Positions 49,459 to 58,933 are shown, counted from the stretch's first letter. The stretch is 64,000 nt of DNA from JAVJUS01 sp040220455 (GCA_040220455.1 JAVJUS010000075.1:1-64000); one strand, 5' to 3'. Translations and numbers: made by a program. The notes: a model not told the origin generated them from the letters alone.

Positions 49459-50706
49459 ATGACGGATGCGCGCGGCGGCGAAACGGGCGACGGGGCCGGC
49501 ACGGGCGAGGGGCGCGCGATCGCCTTCGCGACGGGCGACGAGCCCGGGCGGGAGCGGGGACGGGTCGCCGGCGCGGCGGACGGGCCGCTCGCCGGCCTGC
49601 GCTTCGCGGTCAAGGACATCTTCGACATCGCGGGGGAAGTGACGGGCTGCGGCAATCCGGACTGGCGCGCCAGCCATTCACCCGCCGCGGCGACGGCGGC
49701 TTCGGTTCAGCGCCTGCTCGACGCCGGCGCGTCGTCGATCGGCAAGACGCTGACCGACGAGCTGGCCTTCAGCCTGAACGGCGAGAACCATCACTACGGC
49801 ACGCCGCCCAACCCGGCCGCGCCCGGGCGCATCCCCGGCGGCTCCTCGGCCGGCTCCGCCTCGGCCGTCGCGGCCGGGACCGTCGATTTCGCGCTCGGTA
49901 CCGACACCGGCGGGTCGGTGCGGATTCCCGGCAGCTATTGCGGCGTCTGGGGCCTGCGGCCGAGCCATGGCGCGGTGCCGATCGACGGGGTCATGCCACT
50001 GGCGCCGAGCTTCGACACCGTCGGCTGGTTCGCCCGCGAGCCCGATCTGCTGGTCCGGATCGGCGACGTCCTGCTGCCCCACGGGCCGGAGCGGCCGCCC
50101 GCCCGCGTGCTCTGGGCCGAGGACGCCTTCGAGGAGGCGTTCGACGACGCCCGTCCGGTGCTGGAGGCGGCGGCGGACCGCCTGGCCCGCGCGATCGGGC
50201 CGGTTACTCGGGGCCGGGTGAGCCAGGTCGGGCTCGCCGAGTGGCATCCCCGGTTCAGCACGCTCCAGTGGCGCGAGATCTGGCGCACCCACGGCGCCTG
50301 GATCGAGGCGCGCCGGCCGCGCTTCGGGCCCGGCGTCGATGCCCGCTTCCAGGCCGCGAGCATGGTCGACGACGCCTCCGTGCGCGAGGCGGCGGCATTC
50401 CGCGAGGTCGCGTCGGCGGCGCTCGACGCCCTGCTGCCGCCGGACACGGTGATGATCCTGCCGAGCGCACCCGGGATCGCGCCGGAGATCGGGCTGGGGC
50501 AGGACACGCTGACGGCGTTCCGCAACCGGGCCCTGCGGCTGACCTGCGTCGCCGGGCTCGGCCGGCTGCCGCAGGTGACCATCCCGGCCGCCACGGTCGA
50601 CGGATGTCCGGTCGGCGTCTCGCTGGTCGGCGCGCGCGGGACCGATCGTTCCCTCTTGGCGATCGCCGCGACTGCCTGGCGCGCCCTGAGCGACGAGAAA
50701 GAATGA
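49459..50706 (+). CDS. Amidase (signature family)
   Basis: 415 residues from ATG 49459 (the frame is open further upstream but without similarity). Amidase-signature Ser-Ser-Lys triad: FAVKDIFDIAGEVTGCGNPD (Lys), IPGGSSAGSASAVAAGTVDF (Ser) and GTDTGGSVRIPGSYCGVWGL (Ser). The length and the RPSHGAVPIDGVMPLAPSFD block are normal. It is divergent from the cysteine-hydrolase operon with about 290 bases between, so both could be controlled together and act on the same amide-type compound. Confidence 0.85.
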   Translation: MTDARGGETGDGAGTGEGRAIAFATGDEPGRERGRVAGAADGPLAGLRFAVKDIFDIAGEVTGCGNPDWRASHSPAAATAASVQRLLDAGASSIGKTLTDELAFSLNGENHHYGTPPNPAAPGRIPGGSSAGSASAVAAGTVDFALGTDTGGSVRIPGSYCGVWGLRPSHGAVPIDGVMPLAPSFDTVGWFAREPDLLVRIGDVLLPHGPERPPARVLWAEDAFEEAFDDARPVLEAAADRLARAIGPVTRGRVSQVGLAEWHPRFSTLQWREIWRTHGAWIEARRPRFGPGVDARFQAASMVDDASVREAAAFREVASAALDALLPPDTVMILPSAPGIAPEIGLGQDTLTAFRNRALRLTCVAGLGRLPQVTIPAATVDGCPVGVSLVGARGTDRSLLAIAATAWRALSDEKE

Positions 50707-50830
50707 GCGAACTGTACTGCGGTACGTGAAATCATACGCCGATCGATCCGTTGCGGCAGGTCTCCGTCTCTCTTACAATCGATCCTAGGAGATTGAAGTA
50801 AAAGTCAATAATCAACTCGGCCATGAACTC

Positions 50831-51748
50831 ATGCCGGTCGCTTCCGCCAGTCCGGCCGGCTCTTGCAGGGCCGGCCCGAGGGTCGCCATCGGTCTGCCGG
50901 TGCGCAACGGGGAGCGCTATCTCGCGGCGGCCATCGACTCCCTTCTCGCCCAGCGCTTCGGCGATTTCGAGCTGTTGATCAGCGACAACGCGTCGACCGA
51001 CGGCACCTGGGAGATCTGCCGCCACTACGCCGCGCGCGACGCCCGTGTCCGCGTCGTGCGTCAGGACGGCGACCGGGGCGCCGCGGTGAACTTCAACCAC
51101 GTCTTCGAGCGTACGGCCGCGCCGCTGTTCAAATGGGCGGCCCATGACGACGTGGTCGCGCCGGACTACCTGTCGCGCGCGGTGGCCCTGCTCGACCGGC
51201 GGCCCGACGCGGCGATCGCCCATTCGGCCGCCGGCGTGATCGACGCCGAGGGGCGCCCGGTGGCGCCGAGGGGCGCGACCGGCCGCCTCGACGGGGCGAG
51301 CCCGGCGGCCCGGCTCAAACGTCTGCTCCATGTCGGCTATTTCACGGAGATCTTCGGCCTGATCCGGCGGGAGGTGCTTCAGGCGACCGGCCTGCACCGG
51401 GTGTATGTGAGTTCCGACCGGATCCTGATGGCCGAGTTGCTTCTGCGCGGCGACGTGGCCTATGACGACGAGGTCCTGTTCCTGCGCCGCGACCATCCGG
51501 AGGCCTATGTCCGCCGGATCAAGGGCGCGGCCGCGCGGGCCCGCTGGGTCGGCACGGCCGCGACGCCGGTCCCCCGGCATCCCTGGCTGACCCGCTCGGC
51601 CCGGCTGCTCGGCGCCGTGGCCGCCGCGCCGATTCCTCCGACCCAGAAGGCCAGCGCCTCGATCGCCATCGTGACCTGGCACGGCGGCATCGTGCTCGAC
51701 GGGCTGGGGCGGAGCGGACGCCAGGCGCCGCCGCCTCAGGACTCGTAG
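50831..51748 (+). CDS. Glycosyltransferase family 2
   Basis: 305 residues from ATG 50831. GT-A fold: RVAIGLPVRNGERYLAAAID, LLISDNASTDGTWEICRHYA, and the metal-binding DxD-like FKWAAHDDVVAPDYLSRAV. Further motifs (MAELLLRGDVAYDDEVLF and an RRDHPEAY sequence) are as in family 2 enzymes for polysaccharides or lipopolysaccharide. It stands alone and overlaps the end of convergent apt by 13 bases. Sugar donor unknown. Confidence 0.85.
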   Translation: MPVASASPAGSCRAGPRVAIGLPVRNGERYLAAAIDSLLAQRFGDFELLISDNASTDGTWEICRHYAARDARVRVVRQDGDRGAAVNFNHVFERTAAPLFKWAAHDDVVAPDYLSRAVALLDRRPDAAIAHSAAGVIDAEGRPVAPRGATGRLDGASPAARLKRLLHVGYFTEIFGLIRREVLQATGLHRVYVSSDRILMAELLLRGDVAYDDEVLFLRRDHPEAYVRRIKGAAARARWVGTAATPVPRHPWLTRSARLLGAVAAAPIPPTQKASASIAIVTWHGGIVLDGLGRSGRQAPPPQDS

Positions 51749-52251
51749 CTGATCAGCGTCGTCACGGGCACGTCGAGCTTGGCGCGGCCCTTCAGGAAGG
51801 TCAGCTCGATGATCGTGGCGCAGCCGCGGACATCGGCGCCGACCTTGCGCAGCAGGTCGATCGACGCGGCCATCGTGCCGCCGGTGGCGAGCAGGTCGTC
51901 GAGGATGACGACCCGCTGGCCGGGTTCGACCGCGTCGGCCTGCACCTCGATCGTATCGCTGCCGTATTCCAGGTCGTAGGTATAGGGGATGGTCGGCCCC
52001 GGGAGCTTGCCTTTCTTGCGCAGCATCGCGAAGCCCTTGCCCATGGCGAAGGCGAGTGGCGCGGCGGTCAGGAAGCCCCGGGATTCGATGCCGACGAGGA
52101 GGTCGGGCTCGTGCGGGGCGATCGCCTCGGCAAGCCGGTCCACCGTGGCGCGCCACGCCTCGGGGTGGGCGAGCAGCGTGGAGATGTCGTAGAAGAGGAT
52201 GCCGGGTTTCGGGAAATCCGGCACACCGCGGATGTGGTCCTTGAGATCCAT
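51736..52251 (-). CDS. apt: Adenine phosphoribosyltransferase
   Basis: 171 residues from ATG 52251 (MDLKDHIRGVPDFPKPGILF). It joins adenine to PRPP to give AMP. The 13-residue PRPP-binding motif is VVILDDLLATGGT, preceded by ESRGFLTAAPLAFAMGKGFA and the flexible loop YTYDLEYGSDTIEVQADAV. The length is standard. The 3' end overlaps the convergent glycosyltransferase gene. Confidence 0.95.
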   Translation of the reverse strand: MDLKDHIRGVPDFPKPGILFYDISTLLAHPEAWRATVDRLAEAIAPHEPDLLVGIESRGFLTAAPLAFAMGKGFAMLRKKGKLPGPTIPYTYDLEYGSDTIEVQADAVEPGQRVVILDDLLATGGTMAASIDLLRKVGADVRGCATIIELTFLKGRAKLDVPVTTLISYES

Positions 52252-52338
52252 CGGGGGAACCTTGGCTCGTCCTGCGCAAACGCCGGCGCATCCTAGCGGC
52301 GCGACCGCGAATCGCAATCGGCTTCCGGGAGGCGCGGC

Positions 52339-53496
52339 TTGGTCGCGCTGAGCGCGGCGGCGCCGGGCGATGACGGCCCGGTCGGGCTGAGCCGCGACGG
52401 CGATACCGTCACCGTCACGGCCCGGGGGCGCTGGACCCGGGACGTCGCCTCGGCGATCGACGCGGCGCTGGACGGCCTCGCCTCCGAGCCGCTGCCGGCC
52501 ACCGCGCGGTTCGACCTGACCCGGCTGGAGCGGCTGGACACCGCCGGCGCGTGGCTGATCCACCGCACCGAATGCCGGCTGCGTGCCGCCGGGGTGAAAG
52601 TCGAGCGTGACGGCCCCGGGGAGGCCCAGGCCCTGATCCTCGACGCGGTCGGCCGGGTCGACACCGAGCAGGTCGCCCCCGGCCCGCAGCCCTCGATGCT
52701 GGTCGTTTTCCTGAACCACCTCGGCTCGGCGGTCGTCGGCATCGGGCGGGAGGCGCTGTCGCTGCTGTCCTTCTTCGGCATGCTGGCGGTCAAGACGGCG
52801 CGCGCCGTCGTCCAGCCGCGCCGGGTGCGCCGCGCCTCGGTCTTCGCGCACATGGAGGCGACGGGCCTCGACGCCATGCCGATCGTCGGCCTCCTGTCCT
52901 TCCTGATCGGCGTCGTGCTGGCCTACCAGGGCGCCGACCAGCTCGCCCAGTTCGGCGCGGAGATCTTCACCGTCAACCTGGTCGGCATCGCGGTGCTGCG
53001 CGAGATGGGCATCCTGATCACCGCGATAATCGTCGCCGGCCGGTCGGGCTCCGCCTTCACCGCCCAGATCGGCACGATGAAGGTCAACCAGGAGGTCGAC
53101 GCGATGGAGACGCTCGGCCTCGACCCGGTGGACATGCTGGTGCTGCCCCGGGTCGCCGCGCTGCTGGTGACGCTGCCGATGCTCGCCTTCTTCGCCGACC
53201 TCATGGGGCTGCTGGGCGGCGCGGTGATGATCAACCTGGCGCTGGGCATCCCGTTCGCGAGCTTCCTCGACCAGCTCCGCACGGCGGTCGACCCGATCCA
53301 CCTCTTCGTCGGGCTGGTCAAGGCGCCGGTCTTCGCCTTCACCATCGCCATGGTCGGCTGCTATCAGGGGCTCAAGGTCTCCGGCAGCGCCGAGAGCGTG
53401 GGCCGGCTGACGACGCAATCCGTGGTCCAGTCGATCTTCCTGGTGATGATCATCGACGCCGTCTTCTCCATCGTCTTCTCGAGCCTCGGGATTTGA
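52339..53496 (+). CDS. mlaE: MlaE-type lipid ABC permease with N-terminal STAS domain
   Basis: 385 residues from TTG 52339, with GGGAGG six bases upstream. Residues 1-115 are a STAS-like domain (FDLTRLERLDTAGAWLIHRT), a fusion common in alphaproteobacterial MlaE proteins. The remainder is the MlaE fold: GLLSFLIGVVLAYQGADQLA, LREMGILITAIIVAGRSGSA, then IGTMKVNQEVDAMETLGLDP, PRVAALLVTLPMLAFFADLM and VGCYQGLKVSGSAESVGRLT. It moves phospholipids between the membranes with the ATPase and the MCE protein encoded downstream. The stop overlaps the next start (TTGA). Confidence 0.92.
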   Translation: MVALSAAAPGDDGPVGLSRDGDTVTVTARGRWTRDVASAIDAALDGLASEPLPATARFDLTRLERLDTAGAWLIHRTECRLRAAGVKVERDGPGEAQALILDAVGRVDTEQVAPGPQPSMLVVFLNHLGSAVVGIGREALSLLSFFGMLAVKTARAVVQPRRVRRASVFAHMEATGLDAMPIVGLLSFLIGVVLAYQGADQLAQFGAEIFTVNLVGIAVLREMGILITAIIVAGRSGSAFTAQIGTMKVNQEVDAMETLGLDPVDMLVLPRVAALLVTLPMLAFFADLMGLLGGAVMINLALGIPFASFLDQLRTAVDPIHLFVGLVKAPVFAFTIAMVGCYQGLKVSGSAESVGRLTTQSVVQSIFLVMIIDAVFSIVFSSLGI

Positions 53497-54389
53497 GCAC
53501 CGCGCCCGCCACCGCGCTGTCGGCGGCCGGCCCGGTGATCCGCGTCTCCGGCCTGGTGACCCGATTCGGGACCCAGACGATCCACGACGGCCTCGACCTG
53601 GAGGTCCGGCGGGGCGAGGTGCTGGGCGTCGTCGGCGGTTCGGGCACCGGCAAGTCGGTGCTGCTGAAGGAGATCGTCGGCCTGATCCGGCCCGCCGGCG
53701 GGCGGATCGAGATGCTGGGCGAGGACGCGATCGCGGCCGCCGACGCGGAGGCGACGGCCCTGCGCCGGCGAATCGGCGTGCTGTTCCAGGACGGCGCGCT
53801 GTTCAGCTCCCTCACGGTCGCCGAGAACGTTTCCGTGCCGCTGGCGGAGTACACCGATCTCTCGCCCGGCCTGATCGCGGAGATCGCGCGGGTGAAGATC
53901 GCGCTCGTCGGCCTGCCGCCGACGGCCTGCGACAAGTACCCCTCCGAGCTCTCCGGCGGCATGCGCAAGCGCGCCGGCCTCGCCCGGGCGCTGGCGCTTG
54001 ATCCGGAGATCGTCTTCCTCGACGAGCCGACCGCCGGCCTCGACCCGATCGGCGCAGCGGCGTTCGACCGGCTGATCGCCGATCTGCGGGCGAGCCTCGG
54101 GCTCACCGTCTTCATGGTGACCCACGACCTCGACAGCCTGGGGGCGATCTGCGACCGTATCGCCGTCCTGGTCGACCGCCGGGTCGTCGTCGATACGATG
54201 GACCGGCTGATGGGCCTCGACCATCCCTGGATCCGCTCCTATTTCCACGGTCCGCGGGCGCGCGCGGCGCGGGGGCTGGCGGCGCCGACGGCCGGCGACG
54301 CCGACCCGGAGGCGCCGCCCACCGGTACGTCAACGCGCGCGACAGCACTGCCGGGCGCCGTCACGCCGTCGCCTTCTTCGGGAGCTTGA
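53493..54389 (+). CDS. mlaF: MlaF-type lipid ABC ATPase
   Basis: 298 residues from TTG 53493, overlapping mlaE by four bases. Walker A GVVGGSGTGKSVLLKEIVG, Q-loop IGVLFQDGALFSSLTVAENV, signature ELSGGMRKRAGLARALALDP, Walker B EIVFLDEPTAGLDPIGAAAF and switch FMVTHDLDSLGAICDRI. The FQDGALFSSLTV and GLPP blocks are typical of MlaF. The C-terminal 40 residues are a loose Pro/Ala/Thr tail. Confidence 0.93.
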   Translation: MSTAPATALSAAGPVIRVSGLVTRFGTQTIHDGLDLEVRRGEVLGVVGGSGTGKSVLLKEIVGLIRPAGGRIEMLGEDAIAAADAEATALRRRIGVLFQDGALFSSLTVAENVSVPLAEYTDLSPGLIAEIARVKIALVGLPPTACDKYPSELSGGMRKRAGLARALALDPEIVFLDEPTAGLDPIGAAAFDRLIADLRASLGLTVFMVTHDLDSLGAICDRIAVLVDRRVVVDTMDRLMGLDHPWIRSYFHGPRARAARGLAAPTAGDADPEAPPTGTSTRATALPGAVTPSPSSGA

Positions 54390-54399
54390 GTCCGGCGCC

Positions 54400-55386
54400 A
54401 TGGAAACCCGCGCGAACTACGTCGCCGTCGGCGCCTTCGTCCTGGTCCTGCTGCTCGGGCTCGCCGGCTTCGTGGTCTGGCTGGGCCAGGTCTCGCTCCG
54501 GGAGTCGTTCGACCGCTACGTCGTCTATTTCGAGGGCACCGTGACGGGGCTCCAGACGGGCAGCGCCGTGCGCTATCGCGGCATTCCCGTCGGCCAGGTC
54601 GAGGACATCCGCATCGACCCGGACAATGTCGAGCGGGTGCGCGTCGAAATCCGGGTGCAGGCCGACACGCCGATCCTGGAGGACAGCATCGCCTCGCTGG
54701 AGCTTCAGGGCATCACGGGGGGCGTCTATGTCCTGATCGCCGGCGGCAGCCAGGATGCCGCCATGCTGGCGGAGGTCGACGACCGCGACCCGCCCGTTAT
54801 TCCGTCCTCGCCGTCGGCGCTCCAGGCCGTACTGGACTCGGTCCCGGCCGTGCTGGAGAACGTCAACGACCTGCTGGTCAACGCCAACGCGCTGCTGTCG
54901 GACGAAAACCAGCGCGCATTGACCGAGAGCCTGATAAACGTCCGCACCCTGAGCGAGGTGCTGGCCGAGAGCGCGGCGACGACCTCGGAGACGATCGAGA
55001 CGCTGAACGCGCTGGCGACCAACGCCGACGGCCTCGTTTCCGAGCTGCGGGTCGACGCCGCGCGGCTCAGCGACAATCTCGACACAATGGTGACCGCGCT
55101 CGACGATCGCTCCGAACGCGCGACGGTCGAGGTGGAGCGCACCGCCGCGACCGTGCGCCAGCTTGCCGCGACATATGATTCGGTGGGCGGGCAGATCGAG
55201 GCGCTGATCGCCGAGAACCGGCCCTACATCAACGATTTCGCGGGCTCCGGCCTGCCGGAGTTCACGCTCATGGTGGTCGAACTGCGCAGCCTTTCCGAGA
55301 CGCTGACCCGGGTCGCCGAGCGGATCGAGCGTGCGCCGGCCCGCTTCCTCTTCGGCGATTCCGACCGCGGGGTACCTGTCGAATGA
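54400..55386 (+). CDS. mlaD: MlaD-type MCE protein
   Basis: 328 residues from ATG 54400. One N-terminal membrane anchor (YVAVGAFVLVLLLGLAGFVV), then an MCE domain (YFEGTVTGLQTGSAVRYRGI, PVGQVEDIRIDP, LELQGITGGVYVLIAGG), then a long helical coiled-coil (about residues 130-280). It forms the periplasmic hexamer collar that carries lipids. The stop overlaps the lipoprotein gene by ATGA. Confidence 0.92.
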   Translation: METRANYVAVGAFVLVLLLGLAGFVVWLGQVSLRESFDRYVVYFEGTVTGLQTGSAVRYRGIPVGQVEDIRIDPDNVERVRVEIRVQADTPILEDSIASLELQGITGGVYVLIAGGSQDAAMLAEVDDRDPPVIPSSPSALQAVLDSVPAVLENVNDLLVNANALLSDENQRALTESLINVRTLSEVLAESAATTSETIETLNALATNADGLVSELRVDAARLSDNLDTMVTALDDRSERATVEVERTAATVRQLAATYDSVGGQIEALIAENRPYINDFAGSGLPEFTLMVVELRSLSETLTRVAERIERAPARFLFGDSDRGVPVE

Positions 55387-56054
55387 ACCGCTGGACCTCC
55401 CCCGTCGCCGGCCGGCCGGGCCGGCGGGCCGTGCTCGCGCTGGCCGGCGCCGGGCTTCTCGCCGGCTGCGGCTCCCTGCCAGCCGCCGTGGTCGGCGGCA
55501 ATCCGCCCCGACTCTACACGCTTACCCCGAAGAGCACCTACGACACGGCACTGCCGGAGGTCGACTGGCAGCTCCTGGTCGAGCCGCCGATCGCGGCCGC
55601 CGGGCTCGACACGGTGCGCATCGCCCTGCGCGAGCGGATCACCGAGCTCGAGTACTTCGCCTCGGTCGCCTGGACCGAGCGGGCGCCGGCGATGGTCCAG
55701 ACGCTGCTCGTCGAGAGCTTCGAGAACTCGGGCCAGATCGTCTCCATCGGGCGGGAGACCTTCGGCCTGCGCGCCGACTATGTGCTCAAGACCGAGCTGC
55801 GGGAATTCCAGGCCGAATACCTGAACGCCCAGGTTCCCTCGGTCCGGGTCCGGCTCAACGCCAAGCTGGTGCGCATGCCCCAGCGGCGCATCGTCGCCGG
55901 CGAGAACTTCGAGACCCTGGTACAGGCCGAAAGCCGGGTCTTCGCCGACATCATCCGCGCCTTCGACGCGGGGCTGGGCGACGTCATGAAGGACGCCGTA
56001 CAATGGACACTGCGCGAGGGGGAGCGGGACTGGCGCCGGCGCGGCGACGTCTGA
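55383..56054 (+). CDS. ABC-type transport auxiliary lipoprotein
   Basis: 223 residues from ATG 55383. A twin-arginine-looking start (GRPGRRAVLALAGAG) and the lipobox LLAGCGSL make it a lipoprotein. The body fits the ABC_trans_aux/PqiC family (RLYTLTPKSTYDTALPEVDW, TERAPAMVQTLLVESFENSG, LRADYVLKTELREFQAEY, QAESRVFADIIRAFDAGLGD). It is usual beside MlaEFD/MCE systems that lack MlaC, as here, where it may dock the MCE channel to the outer membrane. Confidence 0.88.
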   Translation: MNRWTSPVAGRPGRRAVLALAGAGLLAGCGSLPAAVVGGNPPRLYTLTPKSTYDTALPEVDWQLLVEPPIAAAGLDTVRIALRERITELEYFASVAWTERAPAMVQTLLVESFENSGQIVSIGRETFGLRADYVLKTELREFQAEYLNAQVPSVRVRLNAKLVRMPQRRIVAGENFETLVQAESRVFADIIRAFDAGLGDVMKDAVQWTLREGERDWRRRGDV

Positions 56055-56103
56055 CCGCGCGGGCCGCCGGCCGGCCTCCCGCGACGCGGGGGAGGGGAGC
56101 GCC

Positions 56104-57465
56104 ATGAGCCACGTATTCCATCGCAACGCCCGCGCCGTGCCGCCGACCGCGGTCGCCGGCGACGGCGTCTACGTCGTCGATGCCGAGGGCCGGCGCTATC
56201 TCGACGCGTCCGGCGGGGCCGCGGTGTCCTGCCTCGGCCACAGCCACCCGGCCGTGATCGCGGCGATCCGCGAGCAGGTCGGGCAGCTCGCCTACGCCCA
56301 TACCGGCTTCTTCACCAACGAGCCGATGGAGCGCCTGGCCGACCTGCTGGTCGACAAGGCCCGGGCGCTGCCGGGCGGGTCGCTGGAGCGGGTCTACTTC
56401 GTCTCCGGCGGGTCGGAGGCGATGGAGGCCGCGCTCAAGATGGCGCGGCAATACTTCCTGGAGATCGGCCAGCCCGACCGGCGCCACGTCATCGCGCGGC
56501 GCCAGAGCTATCACGGCAACACGCTGGGCGCGCTGGCGGCCGGCGGCAATCAGTGGCGGCGCGCGCAGTTCGAGCCGCTGCTCGTCGACGTCGCCCATGT
56601 CGCGCCCTGCTACGAATACCGCGGCCGGGACGAGGGCGAGAGCGTCGAGGCCTATGGCCTACGCGCCGCCGACGAGTTGGAGGCGGCGATCGAGCGCCTG
56701 GGGCCGGAGAGCGTGATGGCCTTCGTCGCCGAGCCGGTGGTCGGCGCCACCGCCGGGGCGGTACCGGCCGTTCCGGGCTATCTGAAGCGCATCCGGGAGA
56801 TCTGCGACCGGCACGGCGTGCTGCTGATCCTCGACGAGGTGATGTGCGGCATGGGCCGGACGGGCACGCTGTTCGCCTGCGAGCAGGATGGCGTGGCGCC
56901 GGACCTGCTGGCGATCGCCAAGGGGCTCGGCGCCGGATACCAGCCGATCGGGGCGACCCTCGTCGCCGGCCGGATCTTCGAGGCGATCCGCGACGGCTCC
57001 GGCTTCTTCCAGCACGGCCATACCTATATGGGGCACGCCACGGCGTGTGCCGCCGGTCTCGCCGTGCAGCGCGCGATCGAGGAGGGCGACCTGCTCGCCA
57101 ATGTGCGCGACAAGGGCGCGGCGCTGCGCGCCGGGCTGGAGAGCCGGCTCGGCGGCCATGCCCATGTCGGCGACATCCGCGGCCGGGGCCTGTTCCTGGG
57201 CGTCGAGCTGGTCGCCGACCGGGTGAGCAAGGCGCCTTTCGACCCGGCCGCGAAGCTTCATGCCCGGATCAAGGCCGAGGCGATGGCGCGCGGGCTGATG
57301 TGCTACCCCATGGGCGGCACGATCGACGGCCGGCGCGGCGATCACGTGCTGCTGGCCCCGCCGTTCATCCTGGAGGACGCGCACGTCACGACCATCGTCG
57401 ACACCCTGGCCGAGGCGATCGACGCCGCGATCGATCGGGCGGGCGCGGCCGCGGCGGCGGAGTGA
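56104..57465 (+). CDS. Class III PLP aminotransferase
   Basis: 453 residues from ATG 56104, with GGGGAGGGGAG upstream. Omega-transaminase family: GGAAVSCLGHSHPAVIAAIR, the PLP phosphate site FVSGGSEAMEAALKMARQYF, RQSYHGNTLGALAAGGN, LILDEVMCGMGRTGTLFACE for the pyridine nitrogen, and the Schiff-base Lys in LLAIAKGLGAGYQPIGATLV. It likely moves an amino group from a beta- or omega-amino acid or amine to pyruvate or 2-oxoglutarate. It begins a three-gene run with the GFA and BKACE genes, suggesting breakdown of one amine-containing compound. Confidence 0.88.
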   Translation: MSHVFHRNARAVPPTAVAGDGVYVVDAEGRRYLDASGGAAVSCLGHSHPAVIAAIREQVGQLAYAHTGFFTNEPMERLADLLVDKARALPGGSLERVYFVSGGSEAMEAALKMARQYFLEIGQPDRRHVIARRQSYHGNTLGALAAGGNQWRRAQFEPLLVDVAHVAPCYEYRGRDEGESVEAYGLRAADELEAAIERLGPESVMAFVAEPVVGATAGAVPAVPGYLKRIREICDRHGVLLILDEVMCGMGRTGTLFACEQDGVAPDLLAIAKGLGAGYQPIGATLVAGRIFEAIRDGSGFFQHGHTYMGHATACAAGLAVQRAIEEGDLLANVRDKGAALRAGLESRLGGHAHVGDIRGRGLFLGVELVADRVSKAPFDPAAKLHARIKAEAMARGLMCYPMGGTIDGRRGDHVLLAPPFILEDAHVTTIVDTLAEAIDAAIDRAGAAAAAE

Positions 57466-57468
57466 GCG

Positions 57469-57951
57469 GTGGCGGGATCCTCCACCCCTGCCGCCGGAAC
57501 CGGGGCGAAGGCCGAGCGCCATGACGGCGGGTGCCTGTGCGGCGCCGTCCGCTTCACGGTCCACGGCCCGCTACGGGCCCTGTGGCTGTGTCATTGCTCC
57601 CAGTGCCGCAAATGGACGGGCAACGCTGTCGCGGCGACGGCAGTGCGCCCGGGGCGGTTCACGCTCGCCGACCCGACCGCCGCGCTCGGCTGGTACGCCG
57701 CCTCGGATCATGCCGAGCGCGGTTTTTGCCGGACCTGCGGCTCCTCGCTGTTCTGGCGGCCGAGGGCGGGCGACCGGATCAGCATCCTGGCCGGGTCCTT
57801 CGACGGGGCGACGGGCCTGACCCCGGTCGGCCACGTCTTCGTCGGCGAGGCCGCCGATTGGGAGATCCTGGACGAGCGCCTGCCGCGCCACGACGCCTTG
57901 CCCGGCGAGGGCGACCCCATGGGCGGCTTCGATGGCGGCGGGCGGGGCTGA
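57469..57951 (+). CDS. GFA/CENP-V family zinc protein
   Basis: 160 residues from GTG 57469, three bases after the aminotransferase stop. Zinc ligands: GGCLCGAVRFTVHG, LCHCSQCRKWTGNAV and FCRTCGSSLFWRPRAGDRIS. The family is named for glutathione-formaldehyde activation, but its enzymatic activity is disputed. It overlaps the next gene by 20 bases, so it is part of that operon. Confidence 0.85.
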   Translation: MAGSSTPAAGTGAKAERHDGGCLCGAVRFTVHGPLRALWLCHCSQCRKWTGNAVAATAVRPGRFTLADPTAALGWYAASDHAERGFCRTCGSSLFWRPRAGDRISILAGSFDGATGLTPVGHVFVGEAADWEILDERLPRHDALPGEGDPMGGFDGGGRG

Positions 57952-58813
57952 GGCCGGGGCGGCCGGCGCCACTGCCGCTCTCGGAGGCGCGTGCATCGTC
58001 ATGGTGGCACCCAACGGGGCACGCAGGACGCGGGCCGACCACCCGGCGCTGCCGATCGGGCCCGATGCGCTGGCCGCAACCGCGCGGGCCGGCATGGAAG
58101 CCGGCGCCTCGGCGATCCACTTCCATGTCCGCGACCGGGAGGGCCGGCACACCCTCGACCCGGACGCTTACCGCGCGGCCTTGGGGGCGATCCGGCAAGC
58201 GGTGGGCGACGGGCTCGTCTGCCAGGTCACGACAGAGGCTGTCGGGTGCTACACGCCGGCCGAGCAGATGGCTCTCGTGCGCGCGCTCCGGCCCGAGGCG
58301 GTCTCGCTGGCGCTCAGGGAACTCGTGCCCGACGCGGCCGGGGAGGCGGCGGCCGCGTCGTTTCTTCGATGGCTCGCCGAGGAAACCGACTGCCTGCCGC
58401 AGGTCATCCTCCACGACGCCTCGGATCTCGACCGGTTCGCGGACCTGCGCCGGCGCGGCGTGATCCCGGACGGCCCGGCCTCGCTGCTGTTCGTGCTCGG
58501 CCGCTACGCCGACGGTCAGGCCGGGCACCCGCGCGAGCTGCCGCCGCTGGTCGCCGCGATGCCCGGCGATTGCCTGTTTTCCGTGTGTTGCTTCGGGCCG
58601 ACAGAGACCGCCTGCGCGTTGACGGCCGCCGCGCTCGGCGGGCATAGTCGCGTCGGGTTTGAAAACAATACGAAACTCGTCGACGGACGCGACGCCCTGG
58701 ACAACGCCGATCAGGTGACCCGCCTGGCAGGCGCGCTCCACTTACTCGGGCGTCCCCCGGCAGAGGCGAGTCACACGAGGGAGGTCTTTTCGCGATACCG
58801 GCTCGCGCGCTGA
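57932..58813 (+). CDS. BKACE family (3-keto-5-aminohexanoate-cleavage-like, DUF849)
   Basis: 293 residues from ATG 57932. Beta-keto acid cleavage enzymes condense a beta-keto acid with acetyl-CoA using zinc. Signs: MVAPNGARRTRADHPALPIG, AGMEAGASAIHFHVRDREGR with the zinc HxH, and RVGFENNTKLVDGRDALDNA. An N-terminal Ala/Gly-rich stretch of about 20 residues may be a false start; an alternative start would overlap less with the GFA gene. The coupling to an aminotransferase fits turnover of an amino acid via a beta-keto acid. Confidence 0.8.
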   Translation: MAAGGAEAGAAGATAALGGACIVMVAPNGARRTRADHPALPIGPDALAATARAGMEAGASAIHFHVRDREGRHTLDPDAYRAALGAIRQAVGDGLVCQVTTEAVGCYTPAEQMALVRALRPEAVSLALRELVPDAAGEAAAASFLRWLAEETDCLPQVILHDASDLDRFADLRRRGVIPDGPASLLFVLGRYADGQAGHPRELPPLVAAMPGDCLFSVCCFGPTETACALTAAALGGHSRVGFENNTKLVDGRDALDNADQVTRLAGALHLLGRPPAEASHTREVFSRYRLAR

Positions 58814-58896
58814 TCCTCCGGCTCCGGGGCCCGACGCGGCCGCCGGTTCCGGACGGCCGCGTGTCGTCTCCATTCGAACGGCGCTCCGGCGCCGGT

Positions 58897-58933
58897 CATC
58901 CACCGCCCGGCTCACCCCTCCGGCCGGTGGATG
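58897..58933. terminator. Hairpin between the BKACE operon and the TAXI gene
   Basis: CATCCACCGCCCGG (58897-58910) pairs with CCGGCCGGTGGATG (58920-58933), 13 of 14, with a 9-base loop. It is 84 bases after the BKACE stop and about 90 before the TAXI start. There is no T run, so it could also be a leader structure. Confidence 0.5.
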
